From Acidobacteriaceae bacterium (GTDB lineage Bacteria > Acidobacteriota > Terriglobia > Terriglobales > Acidobacteriaceae), in contig JASHUR010000137.1 in assembly GCA_030039895.1 (NCBI GenBank), forward strand, positions 1 through 5,276: a stretch of 5,276 nt of DNA, read 5' to 3'. The translations under genes and the position numbers were made by a program. The notes below the pieces were generated by a model. It made no database searches. It was not told the origin of the DNA and saw only the letters and a program-made list of their open reading frames with translations. Below, in pieces: positions 1 through 5,276 of the stretch; within the stretch, counting starts at the first letter, position 1, and each line of letters starts with the position of its first letter.

Positions 1-318
1 AGCTCGGCGGCGATACGCGCGCGGGTGCTGGCAGCGCGGGCGCGGCAGCGGGAGCGGTTTGCGAGCGCGAAGGAGAAGATTTATTCGAACGCGCAGATGG
101 GGACGCGGCAGATACGGGCGTTCTGCGAGCTGGGCGCGGATGCGGAGAAGCTGCTGGAGCGCGCGATGCAGCAGCAGGGGCTGACGGCGCGGGCGCATGA
201 CCGGATACTGAAGGTGGCGCGGACGATTGCGGACCTCGAGGGGTCGGCGGGGATTACGGTTCCGCATATCGCGGAGGCGATCCAGTACAGGACGCTGGAT
301 CGGAGTTACTGGTCTTAG
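1..318 (+). CDS. comM: ComM/YifB-family Mg-chelatase-like AAA+ ATPase, C-terminal part
   Basis: Open from the first base in frame 1 to a TAG at 316-318, giving 105 residues; the start and the AAA+ core lie upstream of the window. The visible part matches the Mg-chelatase C-terminal domain of YifB/ComM proteins: it begins SSAAIRARVLAARARQRERF, followed by NAQMGTRQIRAFCEL, then the helical segment with GLTARAHDRILKVARTIADL, and ends IAEAIQYRTLDRSYWS. The RAHDRILKVARTIADLEG and AIQYR.LDR blocks are hallmarks of the family. In Haemophilus and Vibrio, ComM is a hexameric cytoplasmic helicase that promotes branch migration during natural transformation; many non-competent bacteria also carry it, so the role here is inferred. 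The Walker motifs cannot be checked. It converges on the ABC permease gene, 119 bp stop to stop. The symbol is by family; yifB is a synonym. Confidence 0.9.
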   Translation, partial: SSAAIRARVLAARARQRERFASAKEKIYSNAQMGTRQIRAFCELGADAEKLLERAMQQQGLTARAHDRILKVARTIADLEGSAGITVPHIAEAIQYRTLDRSYWS

Positions 319-320
319 CT

Positions 321-391
321 AATAGCCAGCAGCCAATAGCCAATAGCTAATAGCCAATAGCCAACAGCGAATAGCCAACAGCCAATTAGCC
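321..391. repeat. Degenerate heptanucleotide tandem repeat (AATAGCC)n
   Basis: About ten units of seven bases start two bases after the comM stop codon. In order: AATAGCC, AGCAGCC, AATAGCC, AATAGCT, AATAGCC, AATAGCC, AACAGCG, AATAGCC, AACAGCC, then an 8-base last unit AATTAGCC. Five units are exact and the others differ at one or two bases. It fills most of the 319-437 gap between two convergent genes; the remainder (392-437) holds only short AGCGAG repeats and a weak 5-bp dyad (403-407 with 417-421). Nearly every unit has a TAG on the plus strand, and a 7-base period moves it through all three frames. No U-tract or strong hairpin marks it as a terminator. Function unknown; slippage-generated heptamer arrays are known in some other bacteria, such as cyanobacteria. 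Confidence 0.85.
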
Positions 392-437
392 GCCAGCGAG
401 TCAGCGAGAGATCAGTTCGCTTCGCTCACGGCGTAAA

Positions 438-1226
438 TTAGATTTCGGCGCGGTCGAGGATGAGTTGGGCGGCGAAGGGGAAGGCGAGCATGACCAGGGT
501 GCGCGCGATGATGCCGGCTGCGAAGTTGCCGGAGAGCTGCGGAGATTCCTGACGGCTGAAGTCGAAGACGTTCATAACGAAGCCGGGCAGGTGCACGGAT
601 GGGAAGTAATGGTGCAGAACGGCGCGGAGGATGAAATAGGCGAGCAGTATGCCCGCGCCGAGCATAACTCCTGTGGTGCGCTGGATGAGGATGGTGGAGA
701 AGTAAGAGATGCCGTAGATGAGTCCGGCGACGAGCAGCACGCCGATGCTGACAAAAAGCATAAGGGCAGCGACAGAGACTGTGCCGCCGGACGCGTCGAT
801 GGGAATGGCAGCGGGAACGTGGAACAGCATCAGGACGCGATCGATGGAGAAAAGAAAGATGAGATTGGTGACAGCGACGATGATGGCGATCTGCGCCATG
901 GTATAGCCCCAGTCGCTCCAAAGGAACCAGGCACGGCGGCGCGGGCGGGTGAGCAGGAACGAGCCGCTGTCTTCGCCGAGGTTCTTGCCGACACCGATGC
1001 CAGCGGAGAGCCATCCCCAGAATGAGACGAGGATCGACTCGGAGTAGAGAAGTCCGGCAGCGAACCCCATAATGCCGCCGTAGATCTGCTGCGGGTCAGG
1101 GTGCTGCATCTGCGCGGTACTGAGGAAGACGTCGAGCCTGAAGACACCGAGGAACAGCAGAAGAAGAGCGACTGCGGCGAGGATGGTGAGGATGCGGCCT
1201 TCACGCCATAGCTTCGACAGATACAT
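438..1226 (-). CDS. ABC transporter permease (ABC-2-like), six predicted membrane helices
   Basis: A 262-residue integral inner-membrane protein, likely the membrane subunit paired with the ATPase encoded just upstream. Hydrophobic segments lie at about residues 12-30, 50-79, 107-128, 149-172, 186-204 and 234-256, giving six helices. Between the second and third is a cytoplasmic stretch, KNLGEDSGSFLLTRPRRRAW (81-100), resembling the ABC-2 pattern in which a G.....LL.RP.sR segment precedes a helix and probably contacts the ATPase. The ATG at 1224-1226 is supported by an AAGGAG ribosome site seven bases upstream. The gene starts inside the end of the ATPase gene (26-bp overlap, different frame), which suggests translational coupling and equal supply. 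It is the last gene of the operon and ends with TAA at 438-440; no clear intrinsic terminator follows. Substrate unknown: YtrB-like systems have been linked to envelope stress, but the sequence does not settle import, export or another role. Confidence 0.85.
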   Translation of the reverse strand: MYLSKLWREGRILTILAAVALLLLFLGVFRLDVFLSTAQMQHPDPQQIYGGIMGFAAGLLYSESILVSFWGWLSAGIGVGKNLGEDSGSFLLTRPRRRAWFLWSDWGYTMAQIAIIVAVTNLIFLFSIDRVLMLFHVPAAIPIDASGGTVSVAALMLFVSIGVLLVAGLIYGISYFSTILIQRTTGVMLGAGILLAYFILRAVLHHYFPSVHLPGFVMNVFDFSRQESPQLSGNFAAGIIARTLVMLAFPFAAQLILDRAEI

Positions 1227-2103
1227 TGTTTTTCTCCTTTCCTACCAGCTCGACGAAGATCTCAGACAGGTTCATGGGGAGGACTTCGAGGACGGTGGCT
1301 CCATTGTTGCGGAGGTCGGCGAGGAACTTTTCTTCTCCGGCGCAGAGGACGTATTCGGTGACGCCCTCGGATGCGTGGCGGGTCAGGATTTCGGGCGAGG
1401 TTGCGGGAAGCTGTTCTCCGGCGACGCGAATGCGGCGGTAGCCGGCGCGGATGTCGTCCAGGCGGGCTTCAAGGAGCAGATGACCCTGTTCGATGATGCC
1501 GACCCAGTCGGCGACCTTCTCGACCTCAGACAGGTGATGTGAAGACATAAAGATGGTGCGGCCATCGTTGGCGAAGTCTTCGACGAGGATGCGAAGAAGC
1601 TGATCGGTGACGACAGGGTCGAGGCTCGAGGTTGGCTCGTCGAGGATGAGGAGCTCGGGGCTTTGCGCGAGGGCGAGGAGCAGGCAGAGCTTGGTTTTGT
1701 TGCCGTGCGAGAGCTTCTTGAATTTGCGGTCCATGGGAATCTCAAGGGCTTCGGCATAGCGGCGGGCGAGCGTGTCGGACCAGGTGGGGAAGAATCCGCG
1801 ATTGAAACGAAGCAGGTCGCGACCCGTCATGTAGGGCAGCAGCATTTTGTCGATCACAAAGCCGGTGCGCTCAAGGATGGCAATGTTGTCGCGTCCTGCC
1901 TCGAGCCCGAGGACGTGCGCGGAGCCGCTGGTGGCCGGAGCGAGTCCGGCGAGGATGCGGATGGCGGTGGTTTTGCCGGCTCCGTTGCGGCCGAGGAAGC
2001 CATAGATGGAGCCCCGCTCGACGTGCATGTTGACACGGTCGAGGGCGGCGAGCGAGCCGTATTGCTTAGTGAGAGCGTGGGTTTGAATGGCGAGATCGGT
2101 CAT
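1201..2103 (-). CDS. ABC transporter ATP-binding protein, YtrB-like
   Basis: A 300-residue cytoplasmic ATPase with one complete nucleotide-binding domain. Visible motifs: A-loop Tyr15, Walker A GRNGAGKT (38-45), signature LSHGN (131-135) in place of LSGGQ, Walker B LLILDEP (151-157) with catalytic Glu156, D-loop SSLD (159-162) and the H-loop SSHH with His189. The Q-loop position reads GFVIDKMLLPYMTG (81-94) with no Gln, as in several YtrB-like proteins where an acidic residue sits there. The segment FFPTWSDTLARRYAEAL (104-120) and the C-terminal MNLSEIFVELVG also fit this subfamily. The roughly 90 residues after the core are a typical C-terminal extension of ABC-2 type ATPases. The ATG at 2101-2103 has AGGA seven bases upstream (2111-2114) and lies 16 bp after the GntR stop, so it is surely in the same operon. 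It probably forms a dimer driving the downstream permease; cargo unknown. Confidence 0.92.
   Translation of the reverse strand: MTDLAIQTHALTKQYGSLAALDRVNMHVERGSIYGFLGRNGAGKTTAIRILAGLAPATSGSAHVLGLEAGRDNIAILERTGFVIDKMLLPYMTGRDLLRFNRGFFPTWSDTLARRYAEALEIPMDRKFKKLSHGNKTKLCLLLALAQSPELLILDEPTSSLDPVVTDQLLRILVEDFANDGRTIFMSSHHLSEVEKVADWVGIIEQGHLLLEARLDDIRAGYRRIRVAGEQLPATSPEILTRHASEGVTEYVLCAGEEKFLADLRNNGATVLEVLPMNLSEIFVELVGKEKNNVSVEAMA
1234..1239 (-). promoter_or_regulatory. Ribosome binding site of the permease gene, inside the ATPase gene
   Basis: On the minus strand AAGGAG is followed by seven bases (AAAAACA) and then the ATG at 1226. This is a near-ideal Shine-Dalgarno site. It fixes the permease start despite the 26-bp overlap, and it is embedded in the last codons of the ATPase gene, so ribosomes finishing the ATPase reach it directly. 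Confidence 0.8.
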
Positions 2104-2119
2104 GGCGTTTTCCTGTAGT

Positions 2120-2506
2120 TCAAGACTGCCTCTCCAACTGGTTCAAAGATTCGTCGAGCAGGCGTACGACATCTTCGCGAGGGAGCAGGAGCTGGTGCGC
2201 TTCGACGGCCAACTGCATGGCGAGGGGGCGGAGACGGCGGAGTTTTTCGGGCTTGAGGAGCTTGGGCGTCTGGCCGTTGACGTAGCAGCCGCCGCCCTGC
2301 ACGGTACGGATGACTCCGTCGCGCTCAAGGTTTTGATAGGCGCGGGCGACGGTGTTGGGGTTAACGCGAATCTCGGCGGCCAGCTTGCGCACGGGCGGGA
2401 GCGGGTCACCCTCATGGATGGCCTGCGCGGCGATGGCGTGCTTGATCTGCGATTCGATCTGCAGATAGATGGGAACACCGGAGGCGGGATGGACTCTGAC
2501 AATCAT
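2120..2506 (-). CDS. GntR-family transcriptional regulator, YtrA subfamily
   Basis: A 128-residue DNA-binding protein. A GntR winged helix-turn-helix spans about residues 10-76: GVPIYLQIESQIKHAI, then LPPVRKLAAEIRVNPNTVARAYQNLERDGVI with the recognition helix at NPNTVARAYQNL, and the wing at QGGGCYVNG. Only about 50 residues follow, ending in LPREDVVRLLDESLNQLE, the short two-helix dimerisation tail of the YtrA subfamily rather than a FadR or HutC ligand domain. I place the start at ATG 2504-2506 because MIVRVHPASGVPIYLQI matches the usual family N-terminus. No Shine-Dalgarno sequence precedes it; an in-frame GTG at 2540-2542 would add 12 unconserved residues and lies in a hairpin. First gene of the operon, 16 bp before the ATPase. 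It probably represses the operon through the palindrome at 2577-2598; effector unknown. Confidence 0.9.
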   Translation of the reverse strand: MIVRVHPASGVPIYLQIESQIKHAIAAQAIHEGDPLPPVRKLAAEIRVNPNTVARAYQNLERDGVIRTVQGGGCYVNGQTPKLLKPEKLRRLRPLAMQLAVEAHQLLLPREDVVRLLDESLNQLERQS

Positions 2507-2557
2507 GGACTGGCCGTCCAGGCGAAAGCTTCGCGTGGCCACTCCCGCTGGTCGTGG
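2507..2557 (+). repeat. Dispersed structured repeat, copy 1
   Basis: This 51-bp segment recurs at 4816-4867 in the same orientation. The first 18 bases, GGACTGGCCGTCCAGGCG, are identical in both copies. A variable core follows (AAAG here, TTGGG there), then 29 bases with one mismatch (C2539 against T4849), ending GCTGGTCGTGG. It holds small dyads: GGAC/GTCC around TGGCC (2507-2519), GCGAA/TTCGC around AGC (2522-2534), and the left arm of a larger hairpin. It sits directly upstream of the GntR ATG, in the untranslated leader. Size, structure and intergenic placement resemble a REP-like element; copy number in the genome is not knowable here. Confidence 0.75.
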
Positions 2558-2572
2558 GTCGAAGGGAGTGGC
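2538..2572 (-). promoter_or_regulatory. Leader hairpin of the GntR-ABC operon
   Basis: A perfect 9-bp inverted repeat, GCCACTCCC (2538-2546) and GGGAGTGGC (2564-2572), with a 17-base loop. It lies between the predicted transcription start near 2580 and the GntR ATG at 2506, so it would form in the leader mRNA. It contains the alternative GTG codon (2540-2542) in its stem. Half of it belongs to the dispersed repeat. There is no U-tract, so it is not an intrinsic terminator. A role in mRNA stability or translation is inference. Confidence 0.5.
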
Positions 2573-2576
2573 AACG

Positions 2577-2598
2577 TTGTATTAGTACAATAATACAA
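2577..2598. promoter_or_regulatory. Palindromic operator, probable GntR/YtrA binding site
   Basis: A perfect inverted repeat: TTGTATTA (2577-2584), six-base spacer GTACAA, and TAATACAA (2591-2598). An overlapping shorter dyad, TTGTA/TACAA around TTAG (2577-2590), shares the left arm. It is AT-rich in a GC-rich background, lies about 70 bp upstream of the GntR gene, and covers the -10 region of the predicted operon promoter, which is the usual place for an autorepressor operator. GntR proteins bind such dyads as dimers. The link to this regulator is inferred from position. Confidence 0.7.
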
Positions 2599-2614
2599 TT
2601 TTATGACTTGTCAA
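2587..2614 (-). promoter_or_regulatory. Sigma70-like promoter of the GntR-ABC operon
   Basis: On the minus strand there is a consensus -35 box TTGACA (2614-2609), a 16-base spacer and a -10-like TATTGT (2592-2587, four of six consensus positions). Transcription would start near 2580, giving a leader of about 74 bases to the ATG at 2506. The -10 lies wholly inside the palindromic operator, so repressor and RNA polymerase should exclude each other. The perfect -35 with a weak -10 is the main uncertainty in exact placement. Confidence 0.65.
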
Positions 2615-2646
2615 GGGAAATTGCGACTGATTCCTGTGGCAGAGGC

Positions 2647-2676
2647 TGAACAGAGCTGCTAAAGATCACGTATATT
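2647..2676 (+). promoter_or_regulatory. Possible promoter of the M13 peptidase gene
   Basis: A TATATT (2671-2676) could be a -10 box, with TGAACA (2647-2652, four of six matches to TTGACA) 18 bases upstream. This would give a leader of roughly 25 bases before the ATG at 2708. It is the best candidate in the gap but weak. The start codon follows a purine-rich stretch with AAGG at 2701-2704. Confidence 0.3.
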
Positions 2677-2707
2677 GGGCAGTTGCGGAAAATTGGGGGG
2701 AAGGCGA

Positions 2708-4783
2708 ATGAAGAAACTGAATTGTATTTTTATGTCGGCGCTGATGACTGCGGTGCTTCCGGCGATGGGAGGGGGTGCGGCACGGGCACAGACGGCGAGC
2801 GCGGAGGCACCGAAGCCGCTGCCTCCGGGGCTGGACACGGAGTGGATGGACACGAGTGCGAATCCGTGCACGAACTTTTATCAATATGCGTGCGGGAACT
2901 TTTTGAAGCACAATCCGATTCCGGCGGACCTGCCGATGATTGCGCCGTACATCCTGATTTATGTGCACACCCAGGCGGTGGTGCATCAGTTGCTGGAGCA
3001 GGCGGCGGTGGACAGTCCGTCGCGGACTCCGGACGAGCAAAAGATCGGCGACTACTATGCGACGTGCATGGACACGCAGAAGATCTATGCGGAAGGGCTG
3101 AAGGGACTCGATCCGGGGCTAAAGAGAATTGCGGACCTGAAGAGCAAGAACGATCTGACGCCGTTACTGGCGCACTTCCAGCTGACGAACGTGGGCGCGT
3201 TCTTCGACTACAGCGAGCAGCAGGACTTTAAAAATGCGCAGGACCAGATTGCGGTTGTGGACCAGGGCGGGCTGGGATTGCCGGAGCGCGGGTACTATTT
3301 GCGGACCGATCCACATTCCGTGGAGACGCGACAGAAGTATGAGCAGTATGTAACGACGATGCTGCAGCTGGCGGGCGAGCCGGAGGCGAAAGCGGCAAGC
3401 GACGCGAAGACGATTCTGGATTTTGAGACGGCGCTGGCGAAGGTCTCAATGAGCGTGACGGAGCGGCGCGATCCGAAGAATGTTTACCACATCATGACGG
3501 TGACGGAGCTGGCCAAGCTGGCTCCGGTGATTGACTGGACCGACTTGATGAAGCTGACGAATACGCCGCCGGTTACTTCGCTGAATGTGGCGAACCCGGA
3601 TTTCTTCAAGGGCATGCAGGCGCTGATCGAGTCGACGGACCTCGCGACGATCAAGACGTATCTCAAGTGGCAGTACATTCACGCGCAGCCGAGCTGGACG
3701 CTGCCGAAGGCGATGGATGAGGCCACGTTCAACTTCTACGGGCGCTACCTGCTGGGCCAGCCGGAACAGCAGGTGCGCTGGAAGCGCTGCGTGTCCGCGA
3801 CGGACGGCGCGCTGGGCCGGGCCGTGGGCAAGGTGTATGTGGAGAAGAACTTTACGCCGGAACAGCGGGCGTACATGGTGACGATGGTCCATGACATTGA
3901 GGCAGCGATGGGCCAGGACATCGAAGACGTGAGCTGGATGAGCGCGGAGACGAAGGCAAAGGCGGAAGCGAAGCTGCACATGGTGAGAGACAAGATCGGG
4001 TATCCGAACCACTTCCGGGACTACTCGAAGCTGACGATTGTGCGCGGCGATGCGATCGGAAATGTGATGCGCGCGGCAGAGTTCGAGAACCATCGCGAGC
4101 TGAACAAGATCGGCAAACCGGTGAACCGGGATGAGTGGGGGATGTCTCCGCAGACGGTGAACGCGTATTACAACCCAAGCATGAACGATATCAATTTCCC
4201 GGCGGGATACTTGCAGTCGCCGGAGTACAACCCGGACTCGACCGACGCAGAGAATTTCGGACACATCGGCGCGACAGTGGGGCATGAGCTGACGCACGGC
4301 TTCGATGACCAAGGACGGCTGTTTGACGGGCACGGCAATCTGATCAGCTGGTGGACCCCCGCAGATGGGGAGCACTACAAGCAGCAGGCATCGTGCATTG
4401 TGGACGAGTACAGCAACTTCACGGCGGTGGGCGATCTGAAGGTGAACGGCAAGTTGACAGAAGGCGAGAACATTGCCGACAATGGCGGACTGCGGCTGGC
4501 GTATATGGCGTTTCTGGCAGACGCACAACGCAAGGGCATCGACCTGAAGAAGAAGGACGCGAATGGGTTCACGCCGATTCAGGAGTTCTTCCTTGCGTTT
4601 GGCCAGGACTGGTGCGGGGAGATGCGTCCGGCTCTGACGCGGCTGCTGGTACAGACCGATCCACACTCACCGGACAGGATCCGCGCTAACGGTGTGCTCC
4701 AGAACATGCCGGAGATGGGCAAGGCGTTCGGCTGCAAGGTCGGCGACCCGATGATGCCGGCGCATCCATGCCGGGTGTGGTGA
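2708..4783 (+). CDS. Exported M13-family zinc metallopeptidase (neprilysin/PepO-like)
   Basis: A complete 691-residue zinc endopeptidase. Residues 1-27 are a signal peptide (MKK start, hydrophobic middle, ARA before Gln28), so it should act outside the inner membrane. The N-terminal M13 domain opens with NPCTNFYQYACGNF (52-65) and fills about 450 residues. The catalytic domain carries NAYYN (485-489, substrate backbone binding), HELTH (526-530, two zinc ligands and catalytic Glu527), GENIAD with third ligand Glu587 and Asp591, and a DPHSP block whose His653 corresponds to the transition-state His of neprilysin. It ends in CRVW, the exact C-terminus typical of the family. All key residues are intact, so it is probably active, cleaving oligopeptides. 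I chose ATG 2708 because it gives a proper signal peptide; the upstream TTG at 2675 adds 11 residues that spoil it. Transcribed alone, with its own terminator. Physiological substrate unknown. Confidence 0.95.
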   Translation: MKKLNCIFMSALMTAVLPAMGGGAARAQTASAEAPKPLPPGLDTEWMDTSANPCTNFYQYACGNFLKHNPIPADLPMIAPYILIYVHTQAVVHQLLEQAAVDSPSRTPDEQKIGDYYATCMDTQKIYAEGLKGLDPGLKRIADLKSKNDLTPLLAHFQLTNVGAFFDYSEQQDFKNAQDQIAVVDQGGLGLPERGYYLRTDPHSVETRQKYEQYVTTMLQLAGEPEAKAASDAKTILDFETALAKVSMSVTERRDPKNVYHIMTVTELAKLAPVIDWTDLMKLTNTPPVTSLNVANPDFFKGMQALIESTDLATIKTYLKWQYIHAQPSWTLPKAMDEATFNFYGRYLLGQPEQQVRWKRCVSATDGALGRAVGKVYVEKNFTPEQRAYMVTMVHDIEAAMGQDIEDVSWMSAETKAKAEAKLHMVRDKIGYPNHFRDYSKLTIVRGDAIGNVMRAAEFENHRELNKIGKPVNRDEWGMSPQTVNAYYNPSMNDINFPAGYLQSPEYNPDSTDAENFGHIGATVGHELTHGFDDQGRLFDGHGNLISWWTPADGEHYKQQASCIVDEYSNFTAVGDLKVNGKLTEGENIADNGGLRLAYMAFLADAQRKGIDLKKKDANGFTPIQEFFLAFGQDWCGEMRPALTRLLVQTDPHSPDRIRANGVLQNMPEMGKAFGCKVGDPMMPAHPCRVW

Positions 4784-4815
4784 TCGTGGCTTAGCAGAGA
4801 ATGCCTCCGGCGGCG

Positions 4816-4867
4816 GGACTGGCCGTCCAGGCGTTGGGCTTCGCGTGGTCACTCCCGCTGGTCGTGG
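4816..4867 (+). repeat. Dispersed structured repeat, copy 2
   Basis: This 52-bp segment matches 2507-2557 in the same orientation: 18 identical bases, a five-base core TTGGG instead of AAAG, then 28 of 29 bases identical. It lies 32 bp after the peptidase stop codon and before the terminator, so it would be transcribed in the 3' untranslated region. A small dyad, ACTCC (4851-4855) with GGAGT (4866-4870), parallels the larger hairpin of copy 1. One copy sits in a 5' leader and the other in a 3' trailer, which argues for a mobile or REP-like element rather than a gene-specific control site. Confidence 0.75.
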
Positions 4868-4898
4868 AGTTGTGAGGCGGCGGTGCTGAGAGAAAGGT

Positions 4899-4934
4899 AA
4901 GGGAGCGCTGATGGCGCTCCCTTCTTGTTTTTTT
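4899..4934 (+). terminator. Intrinsic terminator after the M13 peptidase gene
   Basis: A perfect 10-bp stem, AAGGGAGCGC (4899-4908) and GCGCTCCCTT (4914-4923), with loop TGATG, is followed by CTTG and seven T residues (4928-4934). It ends transcription of the peptidase 115 bp after its stop codon. On the minus strand no good U-tract follows the stem, so it serves the convergent permease gene poorly, if at all. Confidence 0.85.
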
Positions 4935-4944
4935 GTGGCTTCAA

Positions 4945-5276
4945 CTATTCGACGCGGAGGGCGGCCATGGGATCGAGTTTGGAGGCGCGCTGCGCGGGGA
5001 TCCACGTGGCGAAGAGGGCGACGATAGCGAGGATGATGGGGACGGCGATGAAGACGAGCGGGTCCCAGGCTTTGACTCCGTAGAGGAAGCTGGTGAGGAA
5101 GCGGGCGAGGCCGAAGGCGGCGCCGGTTCCGATGACGACGCCGATGATGGCGAGAAGCATTCCCTGGCGGACAACGAGGTTGCGGATGCGTTTACGGTCG
5201 GCGCCGAGGGCCATACGAATGCCCATCTCCTGCGTGCGCTGCTGGACGGAGTAGGCCATGAGGCCGTAGATGCCGA
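4945..5276 (-). CDS. MacB/FtsX-like ABC transporter permease, C-terminal part
   Basis: Open from the right edge to a TAG at 4945-4947, giving 109 visible residues; the start lies beyond the window. The fragment begins GIYGLMAYSVQQRTQEMGIR and continues MALGADRKRI, the hallmark cytoplasmic segment of FtsX/MacB permeases just before the last two helices. Those helices follow, at about GMLLAIIGVVIGTGAAFGLA and PLVFIAVPIILAIVALFATW, and the protein closes with PAQRASKLDPMAALRVE, the conserved family C-terminus. Such proteins work with a separate ATPase in export or mechanotransmission across the envelope. Acidobacteria carry many orphan, duplicated versions without an adjacent ATPase (often annotated ADOP); whether this is one cannot be judged from the fragment. 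An internal ATG at 5259 is not the start, because family residues continue upstream of it. Convergent with the peptidase gene, 161 bp apart. Confidence 0.9.
   Translation of the reverse strand, partial: GIYGLMAYSVQQRTQEMGIRMALGADRKRIRNLVVRQGMLLAIIGVVIGTGAAFGLARFLTSFLYGVKAWDPLVFIAVPIILAIVALFATWIPAQRASKLDPMAALRVE

Noticed and set aside
403..421. Small dyad AGCGA/TCGCT as terminator between the convergent comM and permease genes
   Set aside because: Only five base pairs with a nine-base loop and no U-tract on either strand; too weak to call.
465..1025. Plus-strand open frame (186 codons) opposite the ABC permease gene
   Set aside because: The translation is an Asp/Glu/Gly-rich chain with no domain, mirroring the hydrophobic codons of the real permease; no ribosome site or context supports it.
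2087..2593. Plus-strand open frame (168 codons) opposite the GntR gene and its leader
   Set aside because: It is antisense to a complete winged helix-turn-helix gene, crosses the leader and most of the operator, and shows no known motif.
2675..2707. Upstream TTG as start of the M13 peptidase
   Set aside because: It would put 11 residues with no family support in front of a textbook signal peptide starting MKK at 2708, and the candidate -10 box TATATT overlaps this TTG.
3446..4666. Long open frame (406 codons) on the minus strand opposite the M13 peptidase gene
   Set aside because: Its product is a low-complexity Arg/His/Leu/Val-rich chain with no recognisable domain, and it lies entirely opposite a gene with an intact catalytic signature. 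Such antisense frames are usual in GC-rich genes with strong third-position bias.
3305..4668. Near-identical 14-base segments encoding TDPHS at two places in the peptidase gene (about 3305 and 4655)
   Set aside because: Both lie in separately conserved parts of the M13 fold and code for ordinary family residues; the likeness is a short coincidence of codon use, not a duplication.

Overview
The window looks like chromosomal DNA of a GC-rich Gram-negative bacterium, most likely an acidobacterium of the Terriglobia/Acidobacteriaceae type. This rests on three things: strong G/C preference at third codon positions, a secreted M13 peptidase, and the C-terminus of a MacB/FtsX-type permease of the kind Acidobacteriota carry in many copies. 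The assignment is inference from gene content and style; no rRNA or other phylogenetic marker is present.

Layout, left to right. Bases 1-318 (+) are the last 105 codons of a ComM/YifB Mg-chelatase-like AAA+ ATPase. A 119-bp convergent gap (319-437) follows, mostly filled by a degenerate 7-bp tandem repeat (AATAGCC-like, 321-391). Next, on the minus strand and transcribed right to left, is a compact three-gene operon: a YtrA-type GntR regulator (2506-2120), an ABC ATPase (2103-1201) and a six-helix membrane permease (1226-438) whose start lies inside the ATPase gene. Bases 2507-2707 are a divergent control region. They hold a sigma70-like promoter for the operon with a perfect TTGACA -35 box, an 8+8 bp palindrome lying over its -10 region (probably the autoregulatory operator), a leader hairpin, and one copy of a dispersed 51-bp repeat. 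Bases 2708-4783 (+) encode a complete exported M13 zinc metallopeptidase. Between 4784 and 4944 lie a second copy of the dispersed repeat and a strong intrinsic terminator. Bases 4945-5276 (-) are the C-terminal 109 codons of a MacB/FtsX-like ABC permease that continues beyond the window.

Working together: the GntR protein probably represses its own operon by binding the palindrome, with an unknown ligand relieving repression of a two-component ABC system (ATPase plus permease). In Bacillus, YtrA-type operons respond to cell-envelope-active compounds, but nothing here shows the substrate. The peptidase is transcribed divergently and has its own terminator, so co-regulation is not implied. The coding genes all belong to known families. 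The less ordinary content is non-coding: the heptamer array, the dispersed structured repeat, and the operator/promoter/leader arrangement. I see no defence system, CRISPR array, insertion sequence or RNA gene.
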